This document shows, piece by piece, positions 13,701 through 24,800 of a DNA stretch of 64,000 bases. The stretch comes from Romanomermis culicivorax. Lineage: Eukaryota > Nematoda > Enoplea > Mermithida > Mermithidae. The DNA lies in the NCBI GenBank assembly GCA_963922205.1, contig CAWUHX010000093.1:868001-932000 (forward strand), written 5' to 3'. The stretch's first letter is position 1, and each line of letters starts with the position of its first letter. The notes beneath the pieces are model-generated. The model worked only from the letters and a program-made list of their open reading frames with translations, did no database searches and was not told the origin of the DNA. The translations under genes and the position numbers were made by a program.

Positions 13701-16700
13701 GATTTGAAATTCATTCAGAATTTTTTTTTGGTGTGTGAAAAATTTTGTTCAAACGAGCACGGTGTATGTGCAGCAGGCTTTCATATTTTAGCGAGAAAAT
13801 TTTTTTCTATCGAACTCCTTGGAAAGATTTCATGTAGCTTTTTGAGTGAAAAATCTACAAAAAGCGATTGAAACAAGAAAAAGGGTTACTTTTACTGTCT
13901 TATCGTCCAGAACGTGGAGCACACCCACTTTTACTTATACCAAGAATTATTTTTTTGTGATAAATTTCCAAACTTTATATCTTAAAGTCGTCTTAAAGAC
14001 CTTGGCAAATGTTCCTAAAATAACGGAAATTTGATAATCTGATCAGTTGTTTGTATGCCACAGGACGTTCGTTTTGCATTCCAAATTGAACTAGGGCTCA
14101 ATGATTTATGTTGAGTAGGATTTTTTGAATAACGACGAAAAACACATTTTTGGAAGAAATTAAGGGGATCTTTTTGTAAATCTAGGAAACGCACTGGGTC
14201 CTTTCGTAATCCAGAAAACCTTTAAAGGAAAACTTAAAAAAAGAAAATCTTGATCATGAGATTTTACCGAAATTATTCTTTCTTATTATCTGATTTGATA
14301 TTTGACGTACTTTTTTCCGTATAAGAATTCCGGTCATCTTTAAAAAGATTCATTGCAACTGTTGTCGATGCTGTTAGATAGATAACAAATTTGGCTTTTT
14401 TCAAAGTTGGGAAGAAAAACAACTTGCTGAAGGTTGTCTAAGAAAATTTGTGGTATTTGAATTCATGTTCTCCACCGAATTTCTTCGAATAATACATATC
14501 TTTATCACTGTTCCTAATTTCCACGATACATAGAAGAATTTTAAAATTGCAGGTTAGCGTCAGAATCGGCGATATTAAAAAGATGTGTGAAAGTCGAAAA
14601 ATATTTCTACAAAAGAATGCAAAAGAAAAAGTAAAACCGGTCGGCGCCGTTAGTCCTCAATCCAACGAAACGAAAGGACCAATCAGAACTGCCAATGTCT
14701 CGACGGTAAGTTTTCCACTGGGTTACTGTATTTCACTCTCGATATGTGAGAATGATCGAAAATTTTGTTTGAATTTTTTTAGAAGAGATGAATTAGAATC
14801 TAGTAATTTTATAGTCTGTTTTTTATAAAATGCTTCTAAAGAGAAAAGTGACACAAATCAGTACCGTCGTCAAAATCACTTACATAGAGATTTTATTGTA
14901 AAATTTTTCACTCGAAAAATTGTTAAAGGTTAGGTTAGTATGCTAACAAATTTTCATTTCTCTCTGATATATTGTTTATCAGAAAATCGTGAAAATCTGA
15001 AATACTGCTTGCTTTCCACTTTCATTATTTAAAAGCATTAAAAAAAAACAGACTATAGGTCAGAAAACTTTATACAAGAATCTGTAGACATTTTTTATTG
15101 AAACCACAACGATAATACCTGGTCTCACTACAGTATACTAATCATCCTTGGATTTCCTGTATTCTTATTGGATTCCAGCGTCACTGCGTAAAATTTAAAA
15201 AAATCAAGTGTAGCGTCTGCAAGATTCGTCGTTAGAAAAGGTTAGTGTAGCCGCCATCTTTCTTACGTTTTTGCTGTAGTAATCATTTTTCCTAGTAACG
15301 TCAAAATTTGTACCCTACTTGTGTAATCGAACAACAGTGAAAAAATTCATTTTTTCAGTCACCACTAAAAAGAGCGAATTCTAAAGCTTCGCTCCAGGAT
15401 CAAAATCTATCGACCCTGGCTACTCCCGCCAGTCACTCCTCCCATATTCCCTCGCCCCAATCTAAAGTCTTGTACGTCATCGAAGAATTATTGAAAACCG
15501 AACAAATCTACGTCGAAGAATTATCTTCCGTCGTTGAACATTACCTTAAACCGTTCGAAAATAATTTTGACGCTAATTGTTGTTCCAGTAGTCAAATTAG
15601 TAACAACAGCGAAATTAATCATTCTGTTATTAGCGAAGATTTTTCGAACGCTAACTTTAATTATCAGAGACAATCTTCTTCGTCTTCTATAAACAATAAT
15701 AGATGCTTATTGTTCGGTAATTTAGCCGATATTCGTCGTTTTCACGCCGAAAATTTTTGCCGCGATTTAAAAAGTAGCGTCTTGGAATGTTTTGGCGGCG
15801 GCTTCGAAAAGAATTTCGATAGCTGCGACTACAGTAAATTAAGTTGCGGTAAAAATTTGGCGACCGTTCGGCCGATCGCGCGATGTTTTTTGCAAAATCG
15901 AGCCAATTTTTACTTGTACAATATTTATTGCCAAAATAAGCCGCGAAGCGACGCTTTACGAGCCGAAATGGGCGATTGTCACCCGTTTTTTCTGGTAAAT
16001 TTTTTAACGCATTTTTGCAACCTTTTCTGCAATGATACCAATGCCAGAATTTTTTCTTTCTTTCCTGCGTTTTCAGCGAACAACCGATATTTTTATGGAA
16101 TCTTTCATTATTCTTTATAAAATTTTATGGATATAAAAACTTCATATGTACGAAGTTGGTTTCATTAAAATGAAATTGGAAACTGGAAAATGAAAATTTC
16201 AAGTCTATTCGTTGTAGACCGATAATCAGGCATCTTCTAAGTGAATATCGGTCTCTTATGTCAATACCCATTAACAATACGGGAAACTTGATTGTTATAT
16301 ACAAAACTACGGGATCTGAAGAATGGAGTTTATATACCCATTCATTTTGAAATGATCTATGCAGCGATCCTATGGAAGCAAGTTCAATAGGGAAAGTATT
16401 AGTAAGCTCATTACTGTAATCAATCAAAGAATTTTTTCGATAGTGAGCGGCCAACAGAACGGCTGAAAATTTACTTTAATAAGCTTTTTTGATCAAGATT
16501 TCTCGAGTTCACTAAATTATCGCCGCAGCTCTGCCCTAGTGGACGGAGGATTAGCATGGTTTTTCTATGATTTTGCTCTTTCTCATTCTCGTGGAGAAAT
16601 TTACCGTTTTTCTACTGTATAAAATTTATCACTAAATGAAAATTGTTTATCAAAATTGAACCGATTAGTTGAATCTGCTCGATCAACGTTTTATAAAAAC

Positions 16701-19700
16701 AAAATATGACCGTAATTTTTAATTAGTGGTATTTCTGATGGAACTTTGAAAAATTCTGGAAATCACTCAGTTTCGTATAATTGAATTTTATTAGCATTTC
16801 CGATTTGAACGACATGCAGTTGGATTTTTCCTGTCGACATTATCGGAAATTTCTAACCATTTCAATATTTTTAAAGTTACTTTTTGAAGAGTATGGTATT
16901 GTAAATATACTGAAGCTCACAAAGATTTCAAGTTTGGAATAGTTGCACAATGAAAAATAAAAAGCTCATTGAGTGTAATTTCTGATTAGCTTCCCGAGAG
17001 GCAAAATTTCTTGGGATATGTATTTTTCAGTCTTTGGATTTGTTAAGTATGTCAAATTTTTCAATTTTTTTCAAAGACTGAAGTTAGTTGAACTTCAACT
17101 TAAAACCATTACTATGACAAATTTTAATTTTATTCAGTTAATTATGGGAATATCGAATCCACGGTGCTTTTCTTACAGTAACTTGAATAGTTCACGTGTT
17201 CGAGTAATTTATTTTGAACTCATTTTCATAATAAAAAAGAAATAATTTCTAGTCTTAACTTTAAAAAACTCTATTTCTTCAGGAATGCCAAAGAAACGCT
17301 GGTCACATGTTACCCTTAGGCGCCTATCTCCTTAAACCGGTGCAACGCATAACAAAATACCAATTATTATTGAAAGTAAGTGCTTTATTCCATTAGTTCC
17401 TTCAAATTTTAATTTTCTGAGCCTTTTTTAGGAGTTGGCTAAACATTCCAAAGGTATAGACGGATTCGAAGAAATCGAATTAGCTTTATCTTCCATGCTA
17501 GAATTGTTGCAACGTTTGAACGCGTCCATGTATCAAACTTTCATTTCGGGTTACCCGGTAAGTTATCAATGCTCCCCCGTAGGGTGCTCTTAAATCTTGG
17601 GTTTTGGAACATTGCGCAAAGTTTCAGTTTTATATCCAAATTGTGCACTAATTTCATCCCGAGCAGAAAGTAGGTACTATATTTCACATTTTTGTAATCT
17701 TCTGACAGACCACATATCATTCGGAGGAAGCTAACGTAACTAAGCCTTAACAATTTTTTGGATAAAAAAATGTTACACATTAGAAATTTACGGTAAAGAA
17801 TTGTTTTTGACATTACGAGTATTTACTTCACAATCATTTTATAAAAGACAGACTATAGTAGTTTTCGTCTATAGCCCGTTTTTTTCAAGTGCGTGTAAAT
17901 ATTATAAGAGCGGAAATTTTGAATTTATTTCCCGCTAAATAATATGTCGCATATGACTGGAACTTTGTGAGAATTGCTATTTTTTGAGTTAAAAATCCTG
18001 CGATGAGACCTGTGCAGATAACTTGACGTGCATTTTATAAAAAAACAGCCTGTAAATCAAACCATCATTCCATTTAAAACCAAACCGCTGTATTTTTTGT
18101 CCTGCTGTTACTAGATTTTCTGAAGATTGAAATTCATTTTGTGTTTGTCGTTTGGTTGAATGTCGACTCGAAATTAGACTCCAAGAAAAATTAGAATGTT
18201 GACTGCAAATTCCGCATTGGATCCGTGTGCTAACTTTTTTGTATTCCAGGGCGACTTGGTCGGCTTGGGTCAAATTTTGCTACAGGCAAAATTTTCCGTC
18301 TGGTCGCACAGAAAACAGCACGACAAAACGTTACGGTTGAGGCGGGCAGCCAAAGTCCAACACCGGCATGTTTTCCTGTATCCCCAGGCTATCCTATTCT
18401 GCAAGTATAGGCGTCAATCACCGCCTTTCCAAGAATACTTCGAGTATAAATCTCATTTGACCGTAAGTCATTGTGTTGGAGCTGTCTAAGAATGTGATGT
18501 CTATGAATTTGTACCAACAAAATGTGGAAGCTAATGAAATTTTTTGTATTTTCTACCTACCCTGATATCCTTTTTCTCACAGTTTTAATGTTGCCAAACG
18601 TATTTTTCTCTTTTTGCCATCAATTAGTGTTGCTTCAAGGTACTGATTCGACGAATTCGCTTTGATTTCTGAGATGAGTTAACTAGTAGAAAAGGCTATT
18701 TTACTCTGATCTAATGATATGGAACAGGGTTTCTTGGAATATAGCTTGAAATCCTTCTGAGGCACTGATGGCACTACAGGAAAAAAATTATTCCGTGTCT
18801 CCGTCTATCTGGTTTAGTGAGAAAGCCCTATGAATCCTATAAGTCTACTTTTATTGAAATTCTTCCAATACGGAAAACAAGTACAATTTTATATTTTTAT
18901 TTTCTGCCAGACTACGCGTCAAATGGAATTGAAAACTTGATAGACCGCTCAACTAACATAGAACTTTTTAGACAAAAGTTCTAGGATTTCAGTGAACGAT
19001 TTCAAATCATTACTTATCCGCGTGATTTTTTGTTTTGCAAGCCATGAAAAATGAACTATAATATAGGAGTTATGATGTTTATTTTCTGAATGTGACGAAG
19101 TAACTGAAAAGGGTCTCTAAATACCATTTATTTAAAATTAGACTCGGAACGTAGAAGAATGTTTTCGCATTTGTATTTTTTCCCCAATTTGTAGACCAAT
19201 CTGCTTCAGTCCATTCGTGGAAACATCTTTTTGCGTTCCGAGTCTCATTTAGAAAAAAATGAAATATAAGAAGTTCCCTCGCCTACGGATAAATTATTTT
19301 ACTGATCTATTCAATATTGATTCATTAGGTCAACAATCTCGGCTTGTCGGAACACGTGAAAGGTAATTCGTTGAAATTCGAATTGTGGACCGAAGGGCGT
19401 CAAGAAATTTACCAAATGCAGCCTGTCGATGCCGAAACCAAAAACGAATGGGTTACTAAAGTCAAAGGATTGATTGCAGAAAATTTCTATTCCTCAAAGG
19501 GTAAGAATTTTTCGCCATTCGGGACAGGATTCGTGCTTATCTTTTGAAAACTTTTTGTTCACACATAATTTTAAGATATATTCACTAAAACAAAGTTGGA
19601 ACGACCCGTCAGTTGGAATTCGCAAACCTCGACCGAAAGTAATCGGAGTTCGAGAGAATTGTCCGTAGTTTCGGATATCATGGATAGGTGAGCAGAATCA

Positions 19701-21794
19701 TATGAATGTGAAAAATTGAGAATTCGGGCCCAGAAATGCAGCAATCAGATAATTTTATGAATGTGAAGCCTGAACTTGGAACCTGTCTTCCAATATAAAA
19801 GTCATCCTCTTAGCTCGTGAATTAGACACTAAAAGTCAAGTGTCTGAAGTGTTCATTCAAGCCTTTTTTAAATACCTAAAAATGCACTGGAAGTTGGCAT
19901 TGAAGTCGGAAGTCTTCTTCTCAGTGGCCGATCACATTGCTAAACGTTTTTTGGAATGAACTCGACCGATGTATGAAAAACTTTTAAATTCAATTTGTAG
20001 TCAGCAAGATGTGACTAATAAACTTGTTATATCTTCAACTCTGCATATACTTCAGCATGCTGCCGTGATAGATGATTCTGAAGAATATTACACCGATACC
20101 TCACACGCTGCAATTTTTCCAGGATATCTTTGGATGACACGAACAATAATGCAAACAGACCCCGGAGCTTACGTTCAGTATCAGATGAATCGGCTAGCAC
20201 GTCAGCCAGTTCCGAAGAAACGGATAATAATACCTTGATGGTCACGATGAGTCCTGAGAACGTAAGATGATTTTTAAAATTACAGTACACTAATATTCTC
20301 TCGAAACGCCCTCTAATTTCATACTTCAATTTTCGGTCAGCAATCTCACCTTCTGCTGAACTTTTGTGTACATCCAATGCATGATACTCTAGAAATCTTG
20401 GCGTTGATTCATGCATCAGATTTAATTATTGTAGTCTGTTTTTTTCCAAATGCTTGTAACGCAAGAATGCTGAAAGTAAGTACGCATGCAGAATTTCGTG
20501 CCGAGATAATATCGTTGTTGACTGTATGTCAGGAATCGATTGATCGGCGGGTGTAAGCAGTGACTAAAGTCCCAACTTAACTCGATAACTCTTTTTAAAA
20601 TAACTCCTGTCCGATGCGAGAAATGTTCAAAAAAAATTTTTGCACGAATAAAAAAATAACCGCTCTGCGAGAAAAAGCTAAGCAAGTGACCAGCGCTGTG
20701 GAGCTTTGCGCCAGATTTTTAAATTTCAGCTTTCCAAACCACACCAATTGTATCACTATCTTAACTCCCAAATTTTTTCGTCGAAGCCTTCAATTCTGTC
20801 AATAACTTCAATTAACGCGGTTTTTCCTGTAATACAGTATAGTGTGCGCACGCGCGGTAATTAGACAAGCAATGTATACTTCATTTCATCTTTTTTCGGT
20901 TACAAGCATTTGAAAAAAACAGACTATAGCATTCCAGTTTATTTTATACTCGGATCAGTCTAATCAGTTTGTGATTTATGATAGTGAATTGTAAAACAAA
21001 CGGAAAGAATTTTAGACAAATAAGATAAGATTTTTTCAGTATTTTTCAATTGCCCTCCTGGTAATATGGTTCAGGATAGTTTATAAATTTTTATTGTAAT
21101 AGGACCCGTGTAGAAATACTCAACATGGATTTTACATCGACAATCTTATTTTTGGATTAGATTCCTATCTGCTTTTTATAAAATGCTTGTAAATTTAAAA
21201 ATGACAAGAAACCGCTCTCAAAGTCGTATACCCAGGTAGGATTTTTTACTCCAAAGACTCCCAAAGTTCCAGTCCAATGCGACACATTATCAAGAAATGG
21301 TAAAAATATGAAATGGTACTTGTCTTCCACCCTTAATACTTTCAAGCAATTGAAGGGAAACGAATTTTAGACACTTTTTATCATTAAATCAGTGTATAAC
21401 AAAAAATCGAAAGAATAATTATTTTCATTTATGCATGTTCTTCAATACACAATTCAGCTCGAAAATTTCAATTTTCTAAATTGTATACAAGTGTTGATTG
21501 TTTAGTAGAATTGACGACCCAAACTTCACTGCAATAAACATACAGTAAACAGGACATTTTTCTGTCTAACCGCAAAATTTGGAAAGTCACAGTTGCCGAC
21601 CAATTTTACCTATAAAAATTTTGTTTCAGGGAAATTTGAACGTGGTCGACAAGTTCAATTCCTCTAACAATATGTCGACAGCTGCCGCACCAACATTGCC
21701 GTCAGAAACTAGTACGCTAGCGAATTTCAAGGGTTCGAACGCGGCGATCAACGCCAATTGGTCAAAATCGATGGAACTTATCGAAAACGTTTGA
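1..21794 (+). CDS. MCF2L: Dbl/Dbs-family Rho guanine nucleotide exchange factor (3' 18 exons; 5' end outside window)
   Basis: Predicted exchange factor loading GTP onto Rho-family GTPases at membranes. Exons: 1-80, 3394-3484, 3595-3705, 4953-5069, 8560-8709, 10543-10782, 11214-11333, 11884-12081, 13334-13549, 14553-14705, 15359-15994, 17283-17375, 17432-17557, 18250-18462, 19329-19500, 19576-19687, 20123-20261, 21630-21794. All junctions are GT..AG and phases agree throughout, giving 1043 residues and a TGA stop. Order seen: SEC14-like end (residues 1-133), spectrin-like coiled region (134-441), Ser/Pro linker (442-528), DH (529-777), PH (778-905), Ser/Asn-rich tail. Telltale strings are [11 protein letters not shown] in the SEC14 part, [20 protein letters not shown] in the DH core and the SVWSHRK...[14 protein letters not shown] strands of PH. 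This order is that of MCF2/MCF2L (Dbs); PLEKHG4 is a relative, so the symbol is family-level. No SH3 domain is visible at the C-terminus. Confidence 0.93.
81..3393. other. Large intron of the RhoGEF gene with degraded inverted-repeat elements
   Basis: No coding signal matching the flanking protein was found. Pieces of the recurrent CTATAGTCTGTTTTT family lie at about 196-544 (nested: a second terminus at about 350) and at about 2390-2512 near ACAGACTACG. The remaining ORFs are short and show no recognisable domain. Flanking exons join in phase (2 then 1), so no exon needs to be hidden here. Confidence 0.6.
196..544. repeat. Degraded copies of the TATAGTCTG inverted-repeat family
   Basis: Starts TATAGTCTAATTTTTATGAA and ends TTTTATAAAACCAGACTAG, with an internal second terminus (ACAGTCCGTTTTTCTGAAAT) near 350. 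The inner AATCAGTTCTGTCATCG and CAATTTTTCTTCGTGAAAG blocks match the better copies at 9117, 14810 and 25607. Confidence 0.55.
5540..6050. repeat. Pyrimidine-rich (C/T) low-complexity tract
   Basis: The plus strand is dominated by T and C runs such as TTTTCGTTTTTG and CTTCTACTTTTG. This makes long hydrophobic Phe/Leu/Ser reading frames in all three forward frames, which are composition artefacts. A similar tract lies at 33330-33520 and 56200-56345. Confidence 0.7.
6355..6432. repeat. GC-rich perfect-style hairpin (CGCGGCGCCG)
   Basis: AAGGCCCTGTCATAC...GTATGACAGGGTCTTT forms a stem around a core of CGCGCGGCGCC and GGCGCCGCGCG. Arms and core are self-complementary over about 75 bp, a strong cruciform candidate. 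Confidence 0.8.
6432..6671. mobile_element. MITE-like palindrome with GCCGTACGGC units
   Basis: Opens AGGGGCCAACTATACTTCGC and closes GTGAAGTATAGCTGGCCCCT, an inverted pair of about 20 bp. Inside are several copies of the palindromic unit GCCGTACGGCGCC. No ORF. Confidence 0.65.
7617..7830. repeat. Trinucleotide microsatellite (ACT/TAC)n
   Basis: About 70 near-continuous triplets of the ACT family, with AAT and GCT variants, in an intron of the RhoGEF gene. The Thr-rich and Ser-rich reading frames over it are by-products. Confidence 0.9.
8002..8187. mobile_element. Palindromic MITE with GGCCGGTTTCATCAAAG ends
   Basis: Left end GGCCGGTTTCATCAAAGAGA and right end TCTCTTTGATGAAACCGGCC are exact reverse complements. 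Complementarity continues through the AGCTTAAG/AGCTGCAGCT-rich arms, so the 186 bp fold on themselves almost completely. No clear target duplication. Confidence 0.82.
8560..13549 (+). other. Spectrin-like helical exons of the RhoGEF
   Basis: Five phase-0 exons (8560-8709, 10543-10782, 11214-11333, 11884-12081, 13334-13549) encode about 308 charged, helical residues. The strings [20 protein letters not shown] and [20 protein letters not shown] match the spectrin-repeat region lying between SEC14 and DH in Dbs-type proteins. The aromatic/Leu spacing and lack of Pro support three-helix bundles. All donors are gtaagt, gtaaga or gtaatt. Confidence 0.85.
9117..9356. mobile_element. MITE of the TATAGTCTG family (intronic)
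   Basis: Ends TATAGTCTGTTTTTTATAAA and ...TTTCAAGAAAACATACTATA form an inverted pair. Inner blocks GACACAAATCAGTACTGCCG and CTACTTGCTTTCCACTTTCA are shared with the copies at 14810 and, reversed, at 25607. Confidence 0.8.
14810..15057. mobile_element. MITE of the TATAGTCTG family (intronic)
   Basis: Best preserved copy: TATAGTCTGTTTTTTATAAA at the left, AAAAACAGACTATA at the right, 248 bp, no ORF. Inner sequence is nearly identical to 9117-9356. Confidence 0.85.
15359..17557 (+). other. DH (RhoGEF catalytic) domain exons with long Ser/Asn-rich insertions
   Basis: Exons 15359-15994, 17283-17375 and 17432-17557. The large exon opens with a Ser/Pro linker, then [20 protein letters not shown], the first DH helix carrying the conserved Glu that contacts the GTPase. 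CR2 reads [15 protein letters not shown] and CR3 reads [18 protein letters not shown]. Compared with usual DH domains there are two extra stretches in the first exon: a Ser/Asn/Gln-rich segment between the first helix and CR2, and a Cys/Gly-rich segment before the [20 protein letters not shown] helix. The catalytic core is otherwise intact. Confidence 0.92.
15995..17282. other. Intron within the DH coding region; nothing recognised
   Basis: 1.3 kb between two phase-0 DH exons. Only short reading frames without family resemblance and no repeat with obvious ends were seen. Confidence 0.5.
18250..19500 (+). other. PH domain exons of the RhoGEF
   Basis: Two exons (18250-18462, 19329-19500) encode the pleckstrin-homology domain that follows DH in Dbl proteins and assists membrane targeting and exchange. 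Visible elements are [30 protein letters not shown], the [15 protein letters not shown] strand, [20 protein letters not shown] and the closing helix with invariant Trp ([16 protein letters not shown]). The second exon ends in phase 1 at gtaaga. Confidence 0.9.
19576..21794 (+). other. C-terminal tail exons and stop of the RhoGEF
   Basis: Exons 19576-19687 (phase 1 in, phase 2 out), 20123-20261 and 21630-21794. The tail is Ser/Thr/Asn-rich ([37 protein letters not shown]) and ends [11 protein letters not shown] then TGA. The acceptor at 19575 (ttttaag) was chosen over the closer one at 19615 because only it keeps the reading frame open. The low-complexity Ser-rich style agrees with regulatory tails of this family. 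The last exon is copied, broken, at 46289-46452. Confidence 0.82.
20430..20928. mobile_element. Longer TATAGTCTG-family element (intronic)
   Basis: GTAGTCTGTTTTTTTCCAAA at the left and GCATTTGAAAAAAACAGACT at the right pair as inverted ends around 499 bp. The interior differs from the 250-bp copies, suggesting another subfamily or an internal insertion. Confidence 0.65.
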
Positions 21795-22076
21795 GATTGA
21801 CGATCATATCGTATTTCAAATTCCCCAAATATTTCACCTACCGTCAACGGTTAATGTATATTTTTATTTCTTTGTTGTGTCCAGTATTGCGAAAAATGCA
21901 CGAGTCTCGTAAGATTTTTTTTCGGAGTTTTATTTATAAATTATACATACCATGTTTTGATAAATTTATAAAGATATGTCAAAGATGTTCCACTCGTCTG
22001 ATTTTGTAGACTAGGGTTTGATTAGATCGATCTTGTAGCTATGCCAGATGCTATTGAAGAGAAGATTGTTGTTTAA

Positions 22077-22082
22077 AATAAA
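22077..22082 (+). terminator. Polyadenylation signal of the RhoGEF gene
   Basis: AATAAA about 285 bp after the TGA stop, the first canonical signal downstream. The same hexamer is kept in the duplicated copy near 50860. Confidence 0.6.
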
Positions 22083-22870
22083 GAAAGTTTGATGAAAAAT
22101 GAAGGCGAAGAAAACACGGAATATCACTGAATGATCAAGACCGTTTTCGAAATTAAGTTCAGAAAATTCCAACTAATATTATTTTTCACGCAAAATTTTG
22201 AGACTAAGGAGCTCAAATTTTCAGAATCACTGCGGCCTAGAATTCGTAGTCACAAATGCTACAGTATCTGAGAAAAAAGGCGGCCGCGTACGCAGAGTAG
22301 CTTTGAATTTTCATGAGCATCTTTTGTCTTTCCGAGGCTCATTAAAAAAAATTGGCCATATGAGTAGCTTTGAATTGAAAATGCAAAATAAAGTGAAAAA
22401 AATTGATTTCAAATGCTTCATAGTTCGGAATACGTGTTTACTGTTTCTAGGGCAATGGAAAGACAGTGAAAAAGTCAATGTTGTTAATTTGAGTCTAATA
22501 TTTGTTGACAAAATTCCAGAATGACATACATTGAGACAGTCACAATAAACTTCGTTCGACGTAAATTGAAATATAACCCAAACCTTTGGCAGACAATTCG
22601 AAATATAAAAAATCTAAATTTGGAATAAAATTTTTTTACCTCTGTTTCAATGCTGGGAAAGGCATATCGAAATATGTAAATTTTTCGGTTCGTCGCGCTG
22701 GATTCTGTAAGGCATATTAAGTTTATATGAGTCCTTTACTTGAATATACCAGAACTTTACGATCATCCCACTCACTAGCCAAAACTAAAACGGTGGAAAA
22801 AGTACAAAAATATTTCTCAAAATGTGTCATGAACTTGACAAACTATTGTTATTCTTGAAGAATCGCGATT
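22083..22870. other. Intergenic segment shared by both duplication units
   Basis: Lies between the converging RhoGEF and vWA genes. It matches about 50865-51710 at high identity, with several small indels. No gene was recognised; reading frames here are not preserved between the two copies. Confidence 0.6.
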
Positions 22871-22880
22871 CTGAAACTAG

Positions 22881-24790
22881 GGATCTACGACAAAATGTCT
22901 CCAACAAAACGTCTCCAACAAAATATCCCCAATATATGATCCCCACACAAAATGTCTCCGTACAAAATATTCCCAACATAATGTCTCCCACAAAATATCC
23001 CCAACAAATGATCTCGGAACAAAATGTTCTCGCGCAAAATGTCTCCAGCACAAAATGTCTCCATCAAAACGTCTATTTACGAAAATATTTCCAACTTATG
23101 GTCCCCGAACAACATAGGTATTTCTGTGGTCTTATTGGGGAAACGTTTTTCGACTATTAGGAATTCAATGGATGCGGTCACTTTACACAAAAAATTATCT
23201 GGGGTGTAAACAAGCTATTATTTTGATGTGTTGGTGGAAGAAGTTTTCGACCACGGGGAATTCAATGGATGCGGTCACTTTACGAAAAAAATTATCCGGG
23301 GTGTAAACAAGCGTATTTTCGGGATTTTTTGGTAAAGGAGTTTTCGACCGCTGGGGAATTCAACAGAAGCTGTCACTTTACACAAAAATTATTCCGAGTG
23401 TAAACAAATGCATTTCTGCGATTGTTTGGGCTGAGGGGTTTTCGGCTATGGAGAATTTGAAAGATGCAGTCAAATCACACAAAAAACTATCCTGAGTGTA
23501 AACAAACGTATTGTACATCAAAGTTTACCGCCTTGAAAGTGTTGGGCGATACAGGGGGTATAGAATGTATAGCCGACGATCCGAATTTGTATAACGTGCG
23601 GGGCGATACAGGAGGCTCACTTTCCAAGAATGCCTGAACGATTGTTATCTATTTAAATTTTGAAATTTTATTACTGGCCAAAACAAACAACTCTGTGAAG
23701 GCTGGCACAGAGTATTCTTTCAATTATTTGACGCCCAGCACCCTTCAACCTGGAATTTTATTCAAGCATTACAAAGGGACCAAAGCATCAACCAAATGAA
23801 AATTGAGTAGTATGTTGCTGGTTAGCGACCACCGCCTAGCAAGCGAAAGTATAGAGTGCGGAACGAATTGTTCGTATTTTTGGTCGTTTTGATCACGCAT
23901 GGCTCGGTGCAGGGCAAAATGATGCACTCATGATTATCTAAGAGGCTTATCCCACAATTATAATTTTTTAACGTTTTTGAATATTTTTAACAAATGTAAA
24001 CAGAATGTAGAGTGACCATATCTGTTGAATTCCCAATGATCAAGAACCCTCAACCCAAAAAATCATAGAAATATATTTGTTTATACGAAGGACGATTTTT
24101 TTTGCAAAGTGACTGTGTCGATTGAATTCCCCATTGAAACTCATTCCCATAAAAATTACGGAAATAGTTTGTTTACACTCAGGATAAATTTTTGTGTGAT
24201 GTGACTGCGTCTATCGAATTCTCCATAGCCAAAAATCCCTCAGCCCAAAAATCGCAGAAATGCATTTGTTTACACTCAGGATAATTTTTGTGTAGAGTGA
24301 CCACATCAGTTGATTTCCCTGGGATTGAAAACTCCTTCCGCCAAAAAATCACGAAAATATGCTCGTTTACTTCTGGAATAATTTTTTTTGTGTAAAGTGA
24401 CCTCATTCATTGAATTCCTAACGGTCGAAAACCAATTCCATCAAAAAATCACGACAATACGCTTGTTTACACCCCAGGTAATTTTTTGTGTAAAGTATTG
24501 CGTCCATTGAATTCCCCGTGATCGAGGCCCCTTTCACCAAAAAATCACGAAAATACGTTTGTTTACACCCGGGATAACTCTTTTTGTGTAAAGTAACCGC
24601 ATCCATTGAATTCCCAGTGGTCGAAAACCCCTTGCCCAAACAAACCATGGAAATACCTTTGTTATTCGGGGACCATAAGTTGGGGATATTTTGTTGGAGA
24701 CATTTTGTGTTGGAGACATTTTGCGCGGGAACATTTTGTTCGGAGATCATTTGTTGGGGATATTTTGTTGGAGACATTTTGTCGCGACAC
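22881..24790. mobile_element. Foldback element with tandem-repeat arms and 10-bp target-site duplication
   Basis: The arms start near GACAAAATGTCTCC and consist of repeats of ACAAAATGTCTCC, ACAAAATATCCCC and CAAATGATCTCGG; the right arm is the reverse complement of the left for about 230 bp. Further in are about 95-bp units containing GGATGCGGTCACTTTACAC, running one way in the left half and the other in the right. CTGAAACTAG flanks both sides exactly (22871-22880, 24791-24800). The paralogous site near 51739-51748 has one CTGAAACTAG and no insert, so this is a bona fide insertion. No transposase is present; a 9-11-bp duplication and long arms suggest a Mutator-like or foldback type. Confidence 0.88.
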
Positions 24791-24800
24791 CTGAAACTAG

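Noticed and set aside
22822-23209. ORFs with repeated NVS/QNV or GDILC-like words (also 24418-24826)
   Set aside because: Translations of the tandem-repeat foldback arms on either strand.
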